A stretch of 64,000 bases of DNA from Yanghanlia sp047501535 (GTDB lineage Bacteria; Pseudomonadota; Gammaproteobacteria; Burkholderiales; Burkholderiaceae_B), in NCBI RefSeq assembly GCF_047501535.1, contig NZ_JAZDRJ010000001.1, positions 124,001 through 188,000 on the forward strand. Direction: 5' to 3'. The position numbers were made by a program, and so were the translations under genes. Shown one piece after another: positions 9,600-17,695 of the stretch. The notes under the pieces were generated by a model. That model did no database searches. It was not told the DNA's origin and saw only the letters and a list, made by a program, of their open reading frames with translations. Every line of letters begins with the position of its first letter. Position 1 is the first letter of the stretch.

Positions 9600-11466
9600 G
9601 TTGTGCTCCAGAATGATGCATGGGGTGAGTAGATGCCGCAGGCGCAGCGGCCGCCCTACTGGGTAAACGCCTTTCAGGGGGATAAGGGAAGATGTCCCCT
9701 AAGCGGCCCTGAATCACGCGAGTACGACATGCCTGCCACCAGGCTGCATCGAGAAGATCGGCATGGTGTTTAAGGAATGCTGCTTTCACGCGGGGGTTAC
9801 CAAGCAGGAAGTATTGAAATTCTTCGGGAAAGACATCGTTGGCATCGACCGGGTACCAAGGCTCGCTAGCGAGTTCAGCCTCTTCGTTGGGCGCTGGCGG
9901 GATGACGCGGAAGTTCATTTCCGTCATATGTTGAATCTCATCGTAATCATAGAATACGACTCGCCCCAATCGTGTGACACCAAAGTTCTTGTAAAGCATG
10001 TCGCCCGGGAAAATATTGGCAGCGGCGAGCTCTTTGATGGCGTCGCCGTATCCCTTGATGGCGGTTTCCAAGGCGGTATCGGTGGCGCGCTGCAAAAACA
10101 AATTCAGCGGCGTCATGCGACGCTCGATATACACATGGCGCAGCACAATGCGCTCGCCGTCTTCTTCCAGAAGGCTGGGGACTTCCTTGCGAAGCTCCTC
10201 CAACAGCGCTTCGGAAAAACGCTCGCGCGGCAAGGCGACCTGAGAGTATTCCCAGGTATCGGCCATGCGGCCCACCCGATCATGCTTTTTGACCAGCAGA
10301 TACTTGCGCCGCACTGTGGCGTGATTCATGCCTGGCTTGGCGATGCGGTCGCGTATCAGCTTGAACACATAAGGGTAGGACGGCAGGGTGAATACCACCA
10401 TTACCAGGCCGTGGATGCCGGGTGCGATGTCAAAGCGATCGTGGGAATGGCTAAGGTGGTGCAGAAAGTCGCGATAGAACAGTGTCTTGCCTTGCTTCTG
10501 TAAGCCGATGGTGGTGTAAAGCTCGGCCTTGGGCTTGCGCGGCATGAGGGACGAAAGGAAGTTCACATACGCAGCCGGGGTTTCCATATCGACCAGGAAA
10601 TACGCCCGTGTGAAGCTGAACAATGCGCCCAGGTCGTTTTCGCCCGACAACATGGCATCCACATAAATATGGCCTGACGGCCTGCGCAGCAGGGCGATGG
10701 CGAAGGGGAGGGTGGTGCCATGATTAATTAAGCGCCCTACGACATACGCCCCCTTGTTACGGAAAAACAAGGTGTTGAGCACCTGAATCTGGCAGTCGGG
10801 CGCCAGCCGCTCGGTATCGTGGCGCGGCAGCATGCGGCGCAGGGCCTGAAGGGCTTTGCGAGCCAGAAGCCGGGTGTCGCGTGGCAGGTCTTCCATGGGA
10901 GCAGCCAGACCAAAACCCGCCAGCATTTCTGTGAGCGCCGGCATAAGACCCTGGCGCAGCGGGTAATACACCCGGTATGACGGGACGCGGCTATCTAAAT
11001 AGTCGGTGGCCACGGCGGGCCGCACGAATAGAAAGTCGTTGTTGTAGTAGTGGCGATGCAGAATGCGGCACGATACAGAATTGAAAAAGGTTTCTGCGCA
11101 CTCCGGCTGGCGATGGTCGGCCAGCAGCCCTACGAAAACCGTCTTTACTTCCTGCCAGAAGGCTTCCAGTTCGGGTGTAAGCGTGACCGAGTTATCAGCT
11201 TTAGGCGCAGCGCCGCGCAGCGCCGGCGCCAGGCGGGTGACGCATTCCCGGACCCGGGTGTCGTAGTATTCGATGCGTTCACTGGATAGCTGCTGCATTT
11301 GCCGCCAGTCGCCTGCTTCAAACAACGCTTTGGCACGCTGGGCGCTGTAGCGAAACAGCGAGTAGTGGCGGTTGAAGCCCTCCAGTATGGTGGCGGCCAC
11401 CTGCGCAGGCGACAACCCTGCCGGGGCAGGGCGTTCAATTGTGCGGTGGTCGGCATCCTGACTCAT
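9592..11466 (-). CDS. aceK: Isocitrate dehydrogenase kinase/phosphatase
   Basis: A bifunctional enzyme that phosphorylates isocitrate dehydrogenase to shut it off and reverses the reaction, directing isocitrate into the glyoxylate bypass. It has 624 residues against 578 in E. coli. The AceK signature DIAPGIHGLVMVVFTLPSY (ATP-binding loop) is followed by YVFKLIRDR with the kinase lysine. The remainder matches the regulatory plus kinase layout of AceK. The extra length is mainly at the N- and C-termini. Its placement between ivd and the thiolase makes its expression follow leucine/isovalerate catabolism, which delivers acetyl-CoA. No aceA or aceB is visible in the window. Confidence 0.95.
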   Translation of the reverse strand: MSQDADHRTIERPAPAGLSPAQVAATILEGFNRHYSLFRYSAQRAKALFEAGDWRQMQQLSSERIEYYDTRVRECVTRLAPALRGAAPKADNSVTLTPELEAFWQEVKTVFVGLLADHRQPECAETFFNSVSCRILHRHYYNNDFLFVRPAVATDYLDSRVPSYRVYYPLRQGLMPALTEMLAGFGLAAPMEDLPRDTRLLARKALQALRRMLPRHDTERLAPDCQIQVLNTLFFRNKGAYVVGRLINHGTTLPFAIALLRRPSGHIYVDAMLSGENDLGALFSFTRAYFLVDMETPAAYVNFLSSLMPRKPKAELYTTIGLQKQGKTLFYRDFLHHLSHSHDRFDIAPGIHGLVMVVFTLPSYPYVFKLIRDRIAKPGMNHATVRRKYLLVKKHDRVGRMADTWEYSQVALPRERFSEALLEELRKEVPSLLEEDGERIVLRHVYIERRMTPLNLFLQRATDTALETAIKGYGDAIKELAAANIFPGDMLYKNFGVTRLGRVVFYDYDEIQHMTEMNFRVIPPAPNEEAELASEPWYPVDANDVFPEEFQYFLLGNPRVKAAFLKHHADLLDAAWWQACRTRVIQGRLGDIFPYPPERRLPSRAAAAPAASTHPMHHSGAQHV

Positions 11467-11484
11467 TACTGCATCCGTGGAAAG

Positions 11485-12663
11485 TTACCGGGTTTCGTTG
11501 AAAAGTTCGCGGCCAATCAACATGCGGCGAATTTCGCTGGTACCGGCGCCGATTTCATAAAGCTTGGCGTCGCGCCACAGGCGGCCGGTCGGGTATTCGT
11601 TGATATAGCCATTGCCGCCGAGAATTTGTACGCCGTCGCCCGCCATGCGCGTGGCGTTTTCCGCACAATACAGAATGACGGCAGCGCAGTCCTTGCGTAC
11701 TTCACGTATGTGGGCGGCGCCCAGTGCGTCGAGGTTCTTGCCCACCGCATAGCAGAAGGCGCGGCTGGCCTGCAAAGTGGTGTACATATCGGCGACCTTG
11801 CCCTGAATCAGCTGGAACTCGCCGATTGACTGGCCGAACTGCTTGCGGTCGTGGATATACGGCACCACGACGTCCATGACGGCCTGCATGATGCCAAGGG
11901 GGCCGCCTGCCAGTACGGCGCGTTCGTAGTCCAGCCCGCTCATCAGCACTTTGACGCCGCCATTGACTTCGCCCAGCACGTTTTCTTCCGGGACTTCGCA
12001 ATCCTGGAACACCAGCTCGCCGGTATGGCTGCCCCGCATGCCTAGTTTGTCGAGCTTCTGTGCAATGGAAAAGCCTTTGAAGCCTTTTTCGATCAGAAAT
12101 GCCGTGATGCCGCGCTGGTGAGCCTCGGGGTCGGTCTTGGCGTAAACCACTAGTGTGTCGGCGTCGGGGCCGTTGGTGATCCACATCTTGCTGCCGTTCA
12201 GAATGTAGCGGTCGCCTTTTTTCTCGGCGCGCAGCTTCATGCTGACAACATCTGAGCCTGCGCCAGCTTCGCTCATGGCCAAAGCGCCAATGTGCTCGCC
12301 GCTGATGAGGCGCGGCAGATAGCGTTGTTTCTGTTCTTCCGTGCCGTTACGGTGAATCTGGTTGACGCATAAATTAGAGTGCGCCCCATAGGACAAGCCG
12401 ACCGACGCGCTGGCGCGGGAGATTTCTTCCATGGCCACCATGTGGGCCAGATAGCCCATATTGGCGCCACCGTATTCTTCGCTGACGGTGATGCCCAGGA
12501 CACCGAGTTCGCCGAACTTGCGCCATAAATCCATGGGGAATTGGTCGCTGGCGTCGATTTCGCCGGCGCGTGGGGCGATTTCCGCTTGCGCGAATTCGCG
12601 CACCGCGTCGCGCAGCATTTCGACATCGGAACCCAGGTCGAAGTTGAGGCCGGGAAGATTCAT
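11485..12663 (-). CDS. ivd: Isovaleryl-CoA dehydrogenase
   Basis: An FAD flavoenzyme (LiuA) that oxidises isovaleryl-CoA to 3-methylcrotonyl-CoA and passes electrons to ETF. It has 392 residues with N-terminal helical, beta and C-terminal helical acyl-CoA dehydrogenase domains. MSEAGAGSDV and WITNGPDAD are FAD-binding segments. SGLDYERAVLAGGPLG places the catalytic glutamate at residue 247 on helix G, which is the position typical of isovaleryl-CoA dehydrogenase rather than the C-terminal site of most paralogues. It is the first gene of the leftward leucine operon. Its promoter region contains a 20-bp LiuR-type palindrome about 90 bp upstream. Confidence 0.94.
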   Translation of the reverse strand: MNLPGLNFDLGSDVEMLRDAVREFAQAEIAPRAGEIDASDQFPMDLWRKFGELGVLGITVSEEYGGANMGYLAHMVAMEEISRASASVGLSYGAHSNLCVNQIHRNGTEEQKQRYLPRLISGEHIGALAMSEAGAGSDVVSMKLRAEKKGDRYILNGSKMWITNGPDADTLVVYAKTDPEAHQRGITAFLIEKGFKGFSIAQKLDKLGMRGSHTGELVFQDCEVPEENVLGEVNGGVKVLMSGLDYERAVLAGGPLGIMQAVMDVVVPYIHDRKQFGQSIGEFQLIQGKVADMYTTLQASRAFCYAVGKNLDALGAAHIREVRKDCAAVILYCAENATRMAGDGVQILGGNGYINEYPTGRLWRDAKLYEIGAGTSEIRRMLIGRELFNETR

Positions 12664-12752
12664 GTGCTTGTCTCCATTTTCCAGAGGCTCTGAAACAGGT
12701 TGCCGTCGTGCGGCGGGGGGCTCGAAGCTTAATTTGTACTACCCGTAGTGTA

Positions 12753-12772
12753 TGACGTTTACGTAAACGTCA
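12753..12772. promoter_or_regulatory. LiuR-type MerR operator upstream of ivd
   Basis: A perfect 20-bp palindrome, TGACGTTTACGTAAACGTCA. It matches the LiuR-type pattern described for MerR regulators of branched-chain amino-acid breakdown (a TTTACGT-ACGTAAA-like core). A close relative, TTACGTTAACGTAA, lies at the promoter of the MerR gene at 20023. The site is 90 bp ahead of the ivd start, in the gap between ivd and the thioesterase gene. MerR proteins usually bind between the -35 and -10 boxes, so the promoter is probably here. Confidence 0.75.
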
Positions 12773-12839
12773 ATATAGGGGTTTTTTCGGGTAATGATAA
12801 GTCACAAATGCCGGAATCTGGTAGAGGTTGTTATAGGGG

Positions 12840-13247
12840 TTAACGCGGGGCCAAACGCTTCATGATGGCCTGCCCGGTGGCGATTAACTGCTCATCCGCG
12901 TGGAGGGTGCCGTCAAGAAACAGCATGGAGCCGCTGCCATGTGTGACCACGCCGCGAGCCGATAGGGTCTGTCCCGGTTTTGCAGAGCGTAGAAAACTTG
13001 TGTTTAGCTGCACCGTCACACAGGGAGTTCTGCCTGCGTGCTCCCACGCGATGGTACTTAGGGCGTGATCCAACAAGGCGGTGAGGGTGCCGCCGTGCAC
13101 CATGCCGGCCTGATTCAGATGCCTGTCATCGATGCGCAAACCATAGACCCAGCCAGTGGCTTCGCGGCGGCTCAGTAGGGGGCCGAGCGCAGACATCAGG
13201 CCGGAGGGGTGATGTTCGCGCCAATTGGCTATTTCACAGACGCTCAC
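12840..13247 (-). CDS. PaaI-family hotdog thioesterase
   Basis: A 135-residue single hotdog-fold protein, likely hydrolysing an acyl- or aryl-CoA thioester to release CoA. The family motif NQAGMVHGGTLTALLDHALS is present around residues 45-64, with the conserved HGG turn and the acidic residue on the long central helix. The C-terminal strand LFLDGTLHADEQLIATGQA also fits PaaI proteins. It starts 3 bp after the stop of the IclR gene and is the last gene of the leftward operon that begins at 19264. Its natural thioester is unknown. Confidence 0.85.
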   Translation of the reverse strand: MSVCEIANWREHHPSGLMSALGPLLSRREATGWVYGLRIDDRHLNQAGMVHGGTLTALLDHALSTIAWEHAGRTPCVTVQLNTSFLRSAKPGQTLSARGVVTHGSGSMLFLDGTLHADEQLIATGQAIMKRLAPR

Positions 13248-13250
13248 TTC

Positions 13251-14135
13251 TTACTCCAGTGAATACAGTTGCCGGGAAAGCGTTGCGGCACTGGCTTGCA
13301 GTTGTTCAATCAACGTTCCGGTTTCATCGGCGGACAGTTGGTTGAGAATGCCCGCGGTGACGATGGTGTGGGTGATGCGCTGGTAAGCATCCAGCACGGG
13401 AACAGCAATAATGGAAATGCCGCCAATATAGTTTCCGTTATCCGTGCTGTAGCCGGCGTGACGGGCTTCTTCGACCTCTTCAAGCCAGTTCGAAAAGCTC
13501 AGAGGAGTTTGCCAGCGCAGCGTGTCGAACTTGGCCTTTAACTCCGATTCGGAATAACCACCAAACGCGCCGACCAAGCGCCCGCTGGCGCTGATGAGTG
13601 CTGGGAAGCGGCTGCCGATGTCCACATGCAGACGAAACGGGAGCTTGGAATCCGCTAGCGCCGTGACAATGATGTAGTGAATGTCGACGACCTCCACGCC
13701 AATGGCGGTGACTTTCCATGTGTCCGCAATGTCGTTCAAGATGGGCTGAGCCGCTTGAGCGAAAGGGTCGGATTCCATGACACCACGGGCCAAGGCGAGA
13801 ATGCCTGCCCCTAATTTATAGCGTTTGGAGGCCGGGTCAAAACTAACGAGTCGCTCCGCCGTGAGCGCCCGCAAAATATGCAGGCAGGTGCTGGGTACGA
13901 GCTCCAGTTCGTCAGCAATGGATTTCACATTCATGGGTTCGCGGGTTCTGCCAAGCAGGCGCATGATGGCGATGGCGCGTGCCACTGCCGGGACGGGGCG
14001 AATGCGAGGTTCTGATCGGGGTGCGGGCGGGCGTGGAGGATTTGTTTTCATCATTTTCGCCTGGGCAGGAAGGGCACCATAGGGCGGGCTGATCGGGGCT
14101 CCACCCAGCAGTGTCACGAGATTGGGCCATGGCAT
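13251..14135 (-). CDS. IclR-family transcriptional regulator
   Basis: A one-component regulator of 294 residues with an N-terminal winged helix (VARAIAIMRLLG onward, recognition helix in VPSTCLHILRAL) and a C-terminal IclR effector domain. I start it at the ATG at 14135 because GGAGG lies 8 bp upstream of it. An in-frame Met 24 bp further up has no such site, and one at 14051 would remove a Pro-rich leader that most IclR proteins lack. It sits inside the operon it may control, between the Bug receptor (81-bp gap) and the thioesterase. The effector is presumably the acid or acyl-CoA handled by this operon. Confidence 0.9.
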   Translation of the reverse strand: MPWPNLVTLLGGAPISPPYGALPAQAKMMKTNPPRPPAPRSEPRIRPVPAVARAIAIMRLLGRTREPMNVKSIADELELVPSTCLHILRALTAERLVSFDPASKRYKLGAGILALARGVMESDPFAQAAQPILNDIADTWKVTAIGVEVVDIHYIIVTALADSKLPFRLHVDIGSRFPALISASGRLVGAFGGYSESELKAKFDTLRWQTPLSFSNWLEEVEEARHAGYSTDNGNYIGGISIIAVPVLDAYQRITHTIVTAGILNQLSADETGTLIEQLQASAATLSRQLYSLE

Positions 14136-14216
14136 GGCTGATTCCTCCGATTCTAACAATCCGTTCTTTTGAATCCGCTGCGGCGCGCTGGCGCGCGCCC
14201 CGAACCTCAGATCCGT

Positions 14217-15185
14217 TTAATTGACTTTGAGATCGGCACTTTCAATGATGGGACGCCACTTGTCGCGCTCTGCTTGTGCGAAAGCCGCCAGATCACCTGG
14301 TGTGCCGCCGCCCGGCTCATAACCCATGGAATGCAGTTTGGCTTGTGTATCTGGCTGAGACAGGAATGCCTGCAGTTCCAGATTGAGCTTGGCAATAATG
14401 TTCTGTGGCGTACCTTTGGGCGCATAGAGGGCATTCCAGGCGACGACTTCAAAGCCGGGCAGGCCTTGCTGCGACACAGGAGCCACGCCGGGCAGCAAAT
14501 CGGTCGGGTTGGCGCTGGTGACGCCAATGGCGCGCAAGTTGCCGCCTTCCACTTGGGGGCGTGACGCTGTAATCGTGTCGATGGAAAGGGGAACCTGGCC
14601 GCCGATGACGTTGCTCATTGAGGTGGCCGAACCCTTGTAGGGAATCATGAACAAGGGGGCTCCGCTTTGTGCTTTGAGCAGTTCAAATACTAGCCGGGCG
14701 CTCGTGCTTGGGGTGGCAATGTCAGCGGAATGATCCGATTTGTTAGTGGCGTCGATAATGTCCTGAACCGTTTTGAATTGGGAGTCAGGCCGGGTCACGA
14801 TAGCCATGGGCAACGTGCCTGTAAGAATGACGGGCTCGAAATCCTTGACCGGGTTGAAGCCCATGGATGAATACATGTATTCATTCAGGACGTGTGTCGC
14901 GTTGGTGCCCATGGTCAGGGTGTAACCATCGCCTTCAGCCCGCGCTGCGGCTTGTGTGCCGATGACCCCACCAGCGCCGCCGACGTTTTCCACGATGAAA
15001 CTTTGCCCGAACACCTTGGATAGATGGTCGGCAAAATAGCGGGTGGCGATGTCTGTGCCTTGGCCTGCCTGATACGGCACGATGATGCGCACGGGTTTGC
15101 TGGGATAGTTGTCTGCGGCAATGGCGCTGCCCGCAAAGAGCAAGGTGGTGACTGCAAGAGTGATTTTCTTCAAGCTACTACGCAT
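14217..15185 (-). CDS. Bug-family periplasmic solute receptor
   Basis: A 322-residue substrate-binding protein of the Bug/TctC family. It has a Sec signal peptide (KKITLAVTTLLFAGSAIA, cleavage near residue 23). After that come DNYPSKPVRIIVPYQAGQGTD and VENVGGAGGVIG, the two loops that bind the ligand carboxylate in this family. Bug proteins are often orphans that share TctAB-type permeases elsewhere, and no permease is nearby here. The ligand should be an organic acid. Between the CoA-transferase gene (59 bp) and IclR gene in a leftward operon. Confidence 0.93.
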   Translation of the reverse strand: MRSSLKKITLAVTTLLFAGSAIAADNYPSKPVRIIVPYQAGQGTDIATRYFADHLSKVFGQSFIVENVGGAGGVIGTQAAARAEGDGYTLTMGTNATHVLNEYMYSSMGFNPVKDFEPVILTGTLPMAIVTRPDSQFKTVQDIIDATNKSDHSADIATPSTSARLVFELLKAQSGAPLFMIPYKGSATSMSNVIGGQVPLSIDTITASRPQVEGGNLRAIGVTSANPTDLLPGVAPVSQQGLPGFEVVAWNALYAPKGTPQNIIAKLNLELQAFLSQPDTQAKLHSMGYEPGGGTPGDLAAFAQAERDKWRPIIESADLKVN

Positions 15186-15244
15186 CGTTGTCTCCTTTAG
15201 GTATATGTATATTTGCGATGCTGCAAAGCAGAGGTCAGCCCTTT

Positions 15245-16441
15245 TTAGGTGGTTTCAGGGGGAGTCAGGTGCTCCTTCAAATAGGCGTGTTGATTGAAAG
15301 CGGGTGGGTTGCCGCCCGGCATGCCCGGGCTGGCATGGAACTTGATGGGTAAGCCCAGGCCTTGATAGCCCGGGCGTTTGATCCACATATTCCGATGCTG
15401 GGTGTGGGCTTGTTCCAGCGCTTCTGGAACCGTGTTAACGGGCCCGGCGGGAATGCCTTCTTGCATCAGCTGTTGGCACAGCTCAATTTTCTTATGCTTG
15501 GAAAACAGGGCTTCAATTTCCACGCGTAAAGCGTTGCGGTGCTGTAGCCGCATTGCATTGGAAGAAAAGCGAGGGTCGGTGGCCAGGGTCAGGTGCCCCA
15601 TGCAGCGGCTGAAGCGGGCAAACTGAGCATCATTCAAAATACCTAAGAAGACCGCGCCATCGCTGGCCTGAAAGCTGTCGTACGGGGCGATGTTGGGGTG
15701 TGCGCTGCCCAGCAGGGCGGGTGTTTGGCCCGAAAGCATCCAGTTAGCGGCGTGGGGCACGAGCAGACTCAGGGCTGTGTCGAATAAAGTGGCTTCAACC
15801 TGCTGACCCTGCCCGCTGTGTTGCCGGTGAAATAAAGCCATGAGTATGCCGCTCAAAGCGGTGTAGGCGGTGAGGTGATCCACAATAGGAATGCCGATAC
15901 GTGTGGGGCCTGTATCTGGTGAACCGTTTATGCTCATTAGGCCGCACATAGCCTGGAGCACAGCGTCGTATCCTGGGCGACCTCCACAGGGCCCATCTTC
16001 ACCAAACCCGGTGATGCTGCAATAGATTAAACGCGGGAAGCGGTCGGCCAGGGTTTGTTCATACCCTAAGCCCCACTTTTCCATGGTTCCGGGCAAAAAA
16101 TTCTGTACTAAAACATCGGCGTGTTCTAGCAACTGCAACACAATTTGCCTGTGCTCAAACGTGTTCAGGTCTAGAGCCAGTGTGCGCTTACCCCGATTGA
16201 TGGCGCCGAAATAGGCGGATAGCCCCTCAGCGTCGAATGGCGGGCCCAGTTGACGCGTTTCATCGCCAAAAGGGGGCTCGATCTTGATGACGTCGGCACC
16301 ATGATCTGCCAGCATCTGGGTACATAGCGGGCCCGCCAGCACCCGGCTCAAATCCAAGACCCGCACCCCTTTCAGGGCGCCTGTGGTGTCGGATTTGGCC
16401 TCCCAGGCGGATTCGGCAGCGTGATGCGATTCATACAACAT
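15245..16441 (-). CDS. CaiB/BaiF family III CoA-transferase
   Basis: A 398-residue family III CoA-transferase that would activate an organic acid by taking CoA from another thioester. Key segments are GVRVLDLSRVLAGP and ADVIKIEPPFGDETR near the N-terminus, RGKRTLALDL, and the aspartate in IGIPIVDHLTAY (Asp188), which aligns with the catalytic Asp169 of formyl-CoA transferase. Followed by HSGQGQQVEATLFDTAL. It lies between the MaoC-like dehydratase gene and the Bug receptor gene, so it probably activates the acid imported with that receptor. Confidence 0.92.
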   Translation of the reverse strand: MLYESHHAAESAWEAKSDTTGALKGVRVLDLSRVLAGPLCTQMLADHGADVIKIEPPFGDETRQLGPPFDAEGLSAYFGAINRGKRTLALDLNTFEHRQIVLQLLEHADVLVQNFLPGTMEKWGLGYEQTLADRFPRLIYCSITGFGEDGPCGGRPGYDAVLQAMCGLMSINGSPDTGPTRIGIPIVDHLTAYTALSGILMALFHRQHSGQGQQVEATLFDTALSLLVPHAANWMLSGQTPALLGSAHPNIAPYDSFQASDGAVFLGILNDAQFARFSRCMGHLTLATDPRFSSNAMRLQHRNALRVEIEALFSKHKKIELCQQLMQEGIPAGPVNTVPEALEQAHTQHRNMWIKRPGYQGLGLPIKFHASPGMPGGNPPAFNQHAYLKEHLTPPETT

Positions 16442-16528
16442 GATTCTCTCTCCACCGCATTGTGACCTTGGGGCGCCTTATTCGGAAGTGCGCTCCAAGG
16501 CCGGGTCCATCAGGGTGTGTGGCTAAAA

Positions 16529-17671
16529 TCAGCCACGAGTCGGTAGTTCGACTACACCACTGCCCACTACTGACAGTTCGTTGTCTTGGTTGCGACCTTC
16601 TTGCTCGATTTCAACCAAGTGCATGCCGTTCTCAACGAATTTGCGGGTGACTTTGCCGTGGATGAAAAGCATGTCGCCTTCGGGGTTGTGGCGGCGAACT
16701 TTGCAGTGCGCTTTGCGCAGGAAGCCGTCGTCGCCCATCCAATTAGTCAATTGGTGAGTCAGCCAGGAAGTGCGCTCGGGACCGTAGTCATAGGCGCCTG
16801 GTGCGCCCACTTCAAGCGCAAACTCTTCTTCCCAGTGCACGCGCTCAGGCACGTCGGGAATCCCGAAGCGATTCTTAATGCCCGCGCCGGGGTGGGCGTC
16901 AATCAACTTCCAGGCCAGCTTGTTGGCGCGGATATACAAACCGCCCCAACCTTGTGCGTAGGCAATGAAGCCTGTGACTGTCATTGGGCCTTTGAACATG
17001 ACAGGAAGCTCCTCGCCTTCCTTCACATCTTCCCAGTAGCGCGGCGTGGCGCCACGGATTTCCTCTTCTGCGTACAGTTTGTAGGCTTCGCGCAGTTCTT
17101 CATCGGTGTAGCGGCGCGGCGGACGGCTGCGGGCCTCGGCGTACTTCGTGCCTTTTTCCCGAGCGTGGTCGCGCTCCGTACGGAAGCACCAGCTATCGGC
17201 TTCTGCGACTTTGTCGCCGTCCTGATTGAAGAAGTCGACATGGTAGATCTGCTGGATAGCGCGGCCGGCAAACCGGGTTTCGTGCGGAATCAGATCTTTC
17301 AAATAGGCTTCGGTGGAAATTTCGTCGTTGCGGCGTACCGGTTTGTGCCATGTCCAGTCAGCGCCTGACCACATGGCATGCACGCCGGGCAGGCCGCCGA
17401 CGTAGCCGGAAATAATGCGGCTGGTGGCAAACAGAAAACTGGGCAAAGCAATGATGCCGCCATATTTTGTGCCTGCTGCGTAATCCGGGTCGCACCACAG
17501 CGGGTTGTCGTCGCCAATGCCGTGAGCGTAATGGCGAATATTGTCGCGAGTGGCCTCGTAGCACCAAGGTTCGACCGTGTTTTCGATTTTCACGCCAATG
17601 CGACGCCGCAGCGAATCAAGATCTTTGTCGGTGATTTTTGGGAAGGACCGGGGTTCAGAAAGCATGTTCAT
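16529..17671 (-). CDS. MaoC-like (double-hotdog) acyl dehydratase
   Basis: A 380-residue protein with an N-terminal FAS1-like/MaoC_N domain (residues ~15-190) and a C-terminal hotdog half (~220-380). Such proteins hydrate or dehydrate 2-enoyl/3-hydroxyacyl-CoA. The segment GIGDDNPLWCDPDYAAGTKYGG in the N-terminal half resembles the hydratase-2 motif with its Asp and His/Asn dyad, but the exact catalytic pair is not certain. Located 24 bp from the acyl-CoA synthetase gene upstream, so it is the second gene of the operon. The name used for relatives is MaoC family dehydratase N-terminal domain protein. Confidence 0.85.
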   Translation of the reverse strand: MNMLSEPRSFPKITDKDLDSLRRRIGVKIENTVEPWCYEATRDNIRHYAHGIGDDNPLWCDPDYAAGTKYGGIIALPSFLFATSRIISGYVGGLPGVHAMWSGADWTWHKPVRRNDEISTEAYLKDLIPHETRFAGRAIQQIYHVDFFNQDGDKVAEADSWCFRTERDHAREKGTKYAEARSRPPRRYTDEELREAYKLYAEEEIRGATPRYWEDVKEGEELPVMFKGPMTVTGFIAYAQGWGGLYIRANKLAWKLIDAHPGAGIKNRFGIPDVPERVHWEEEFALEVGAPGAYDYGPERTSWLTHQLTNWMGDDGFLRKAHCKVRRHNPEGDMLFIHGKVTRKFVENGMHLVEIEQEGRNQDNELSVVGSGVVELPTRG

Positions 17672-17695
17672 GTTGTTGCTCCTCGTGTGTTTTCT

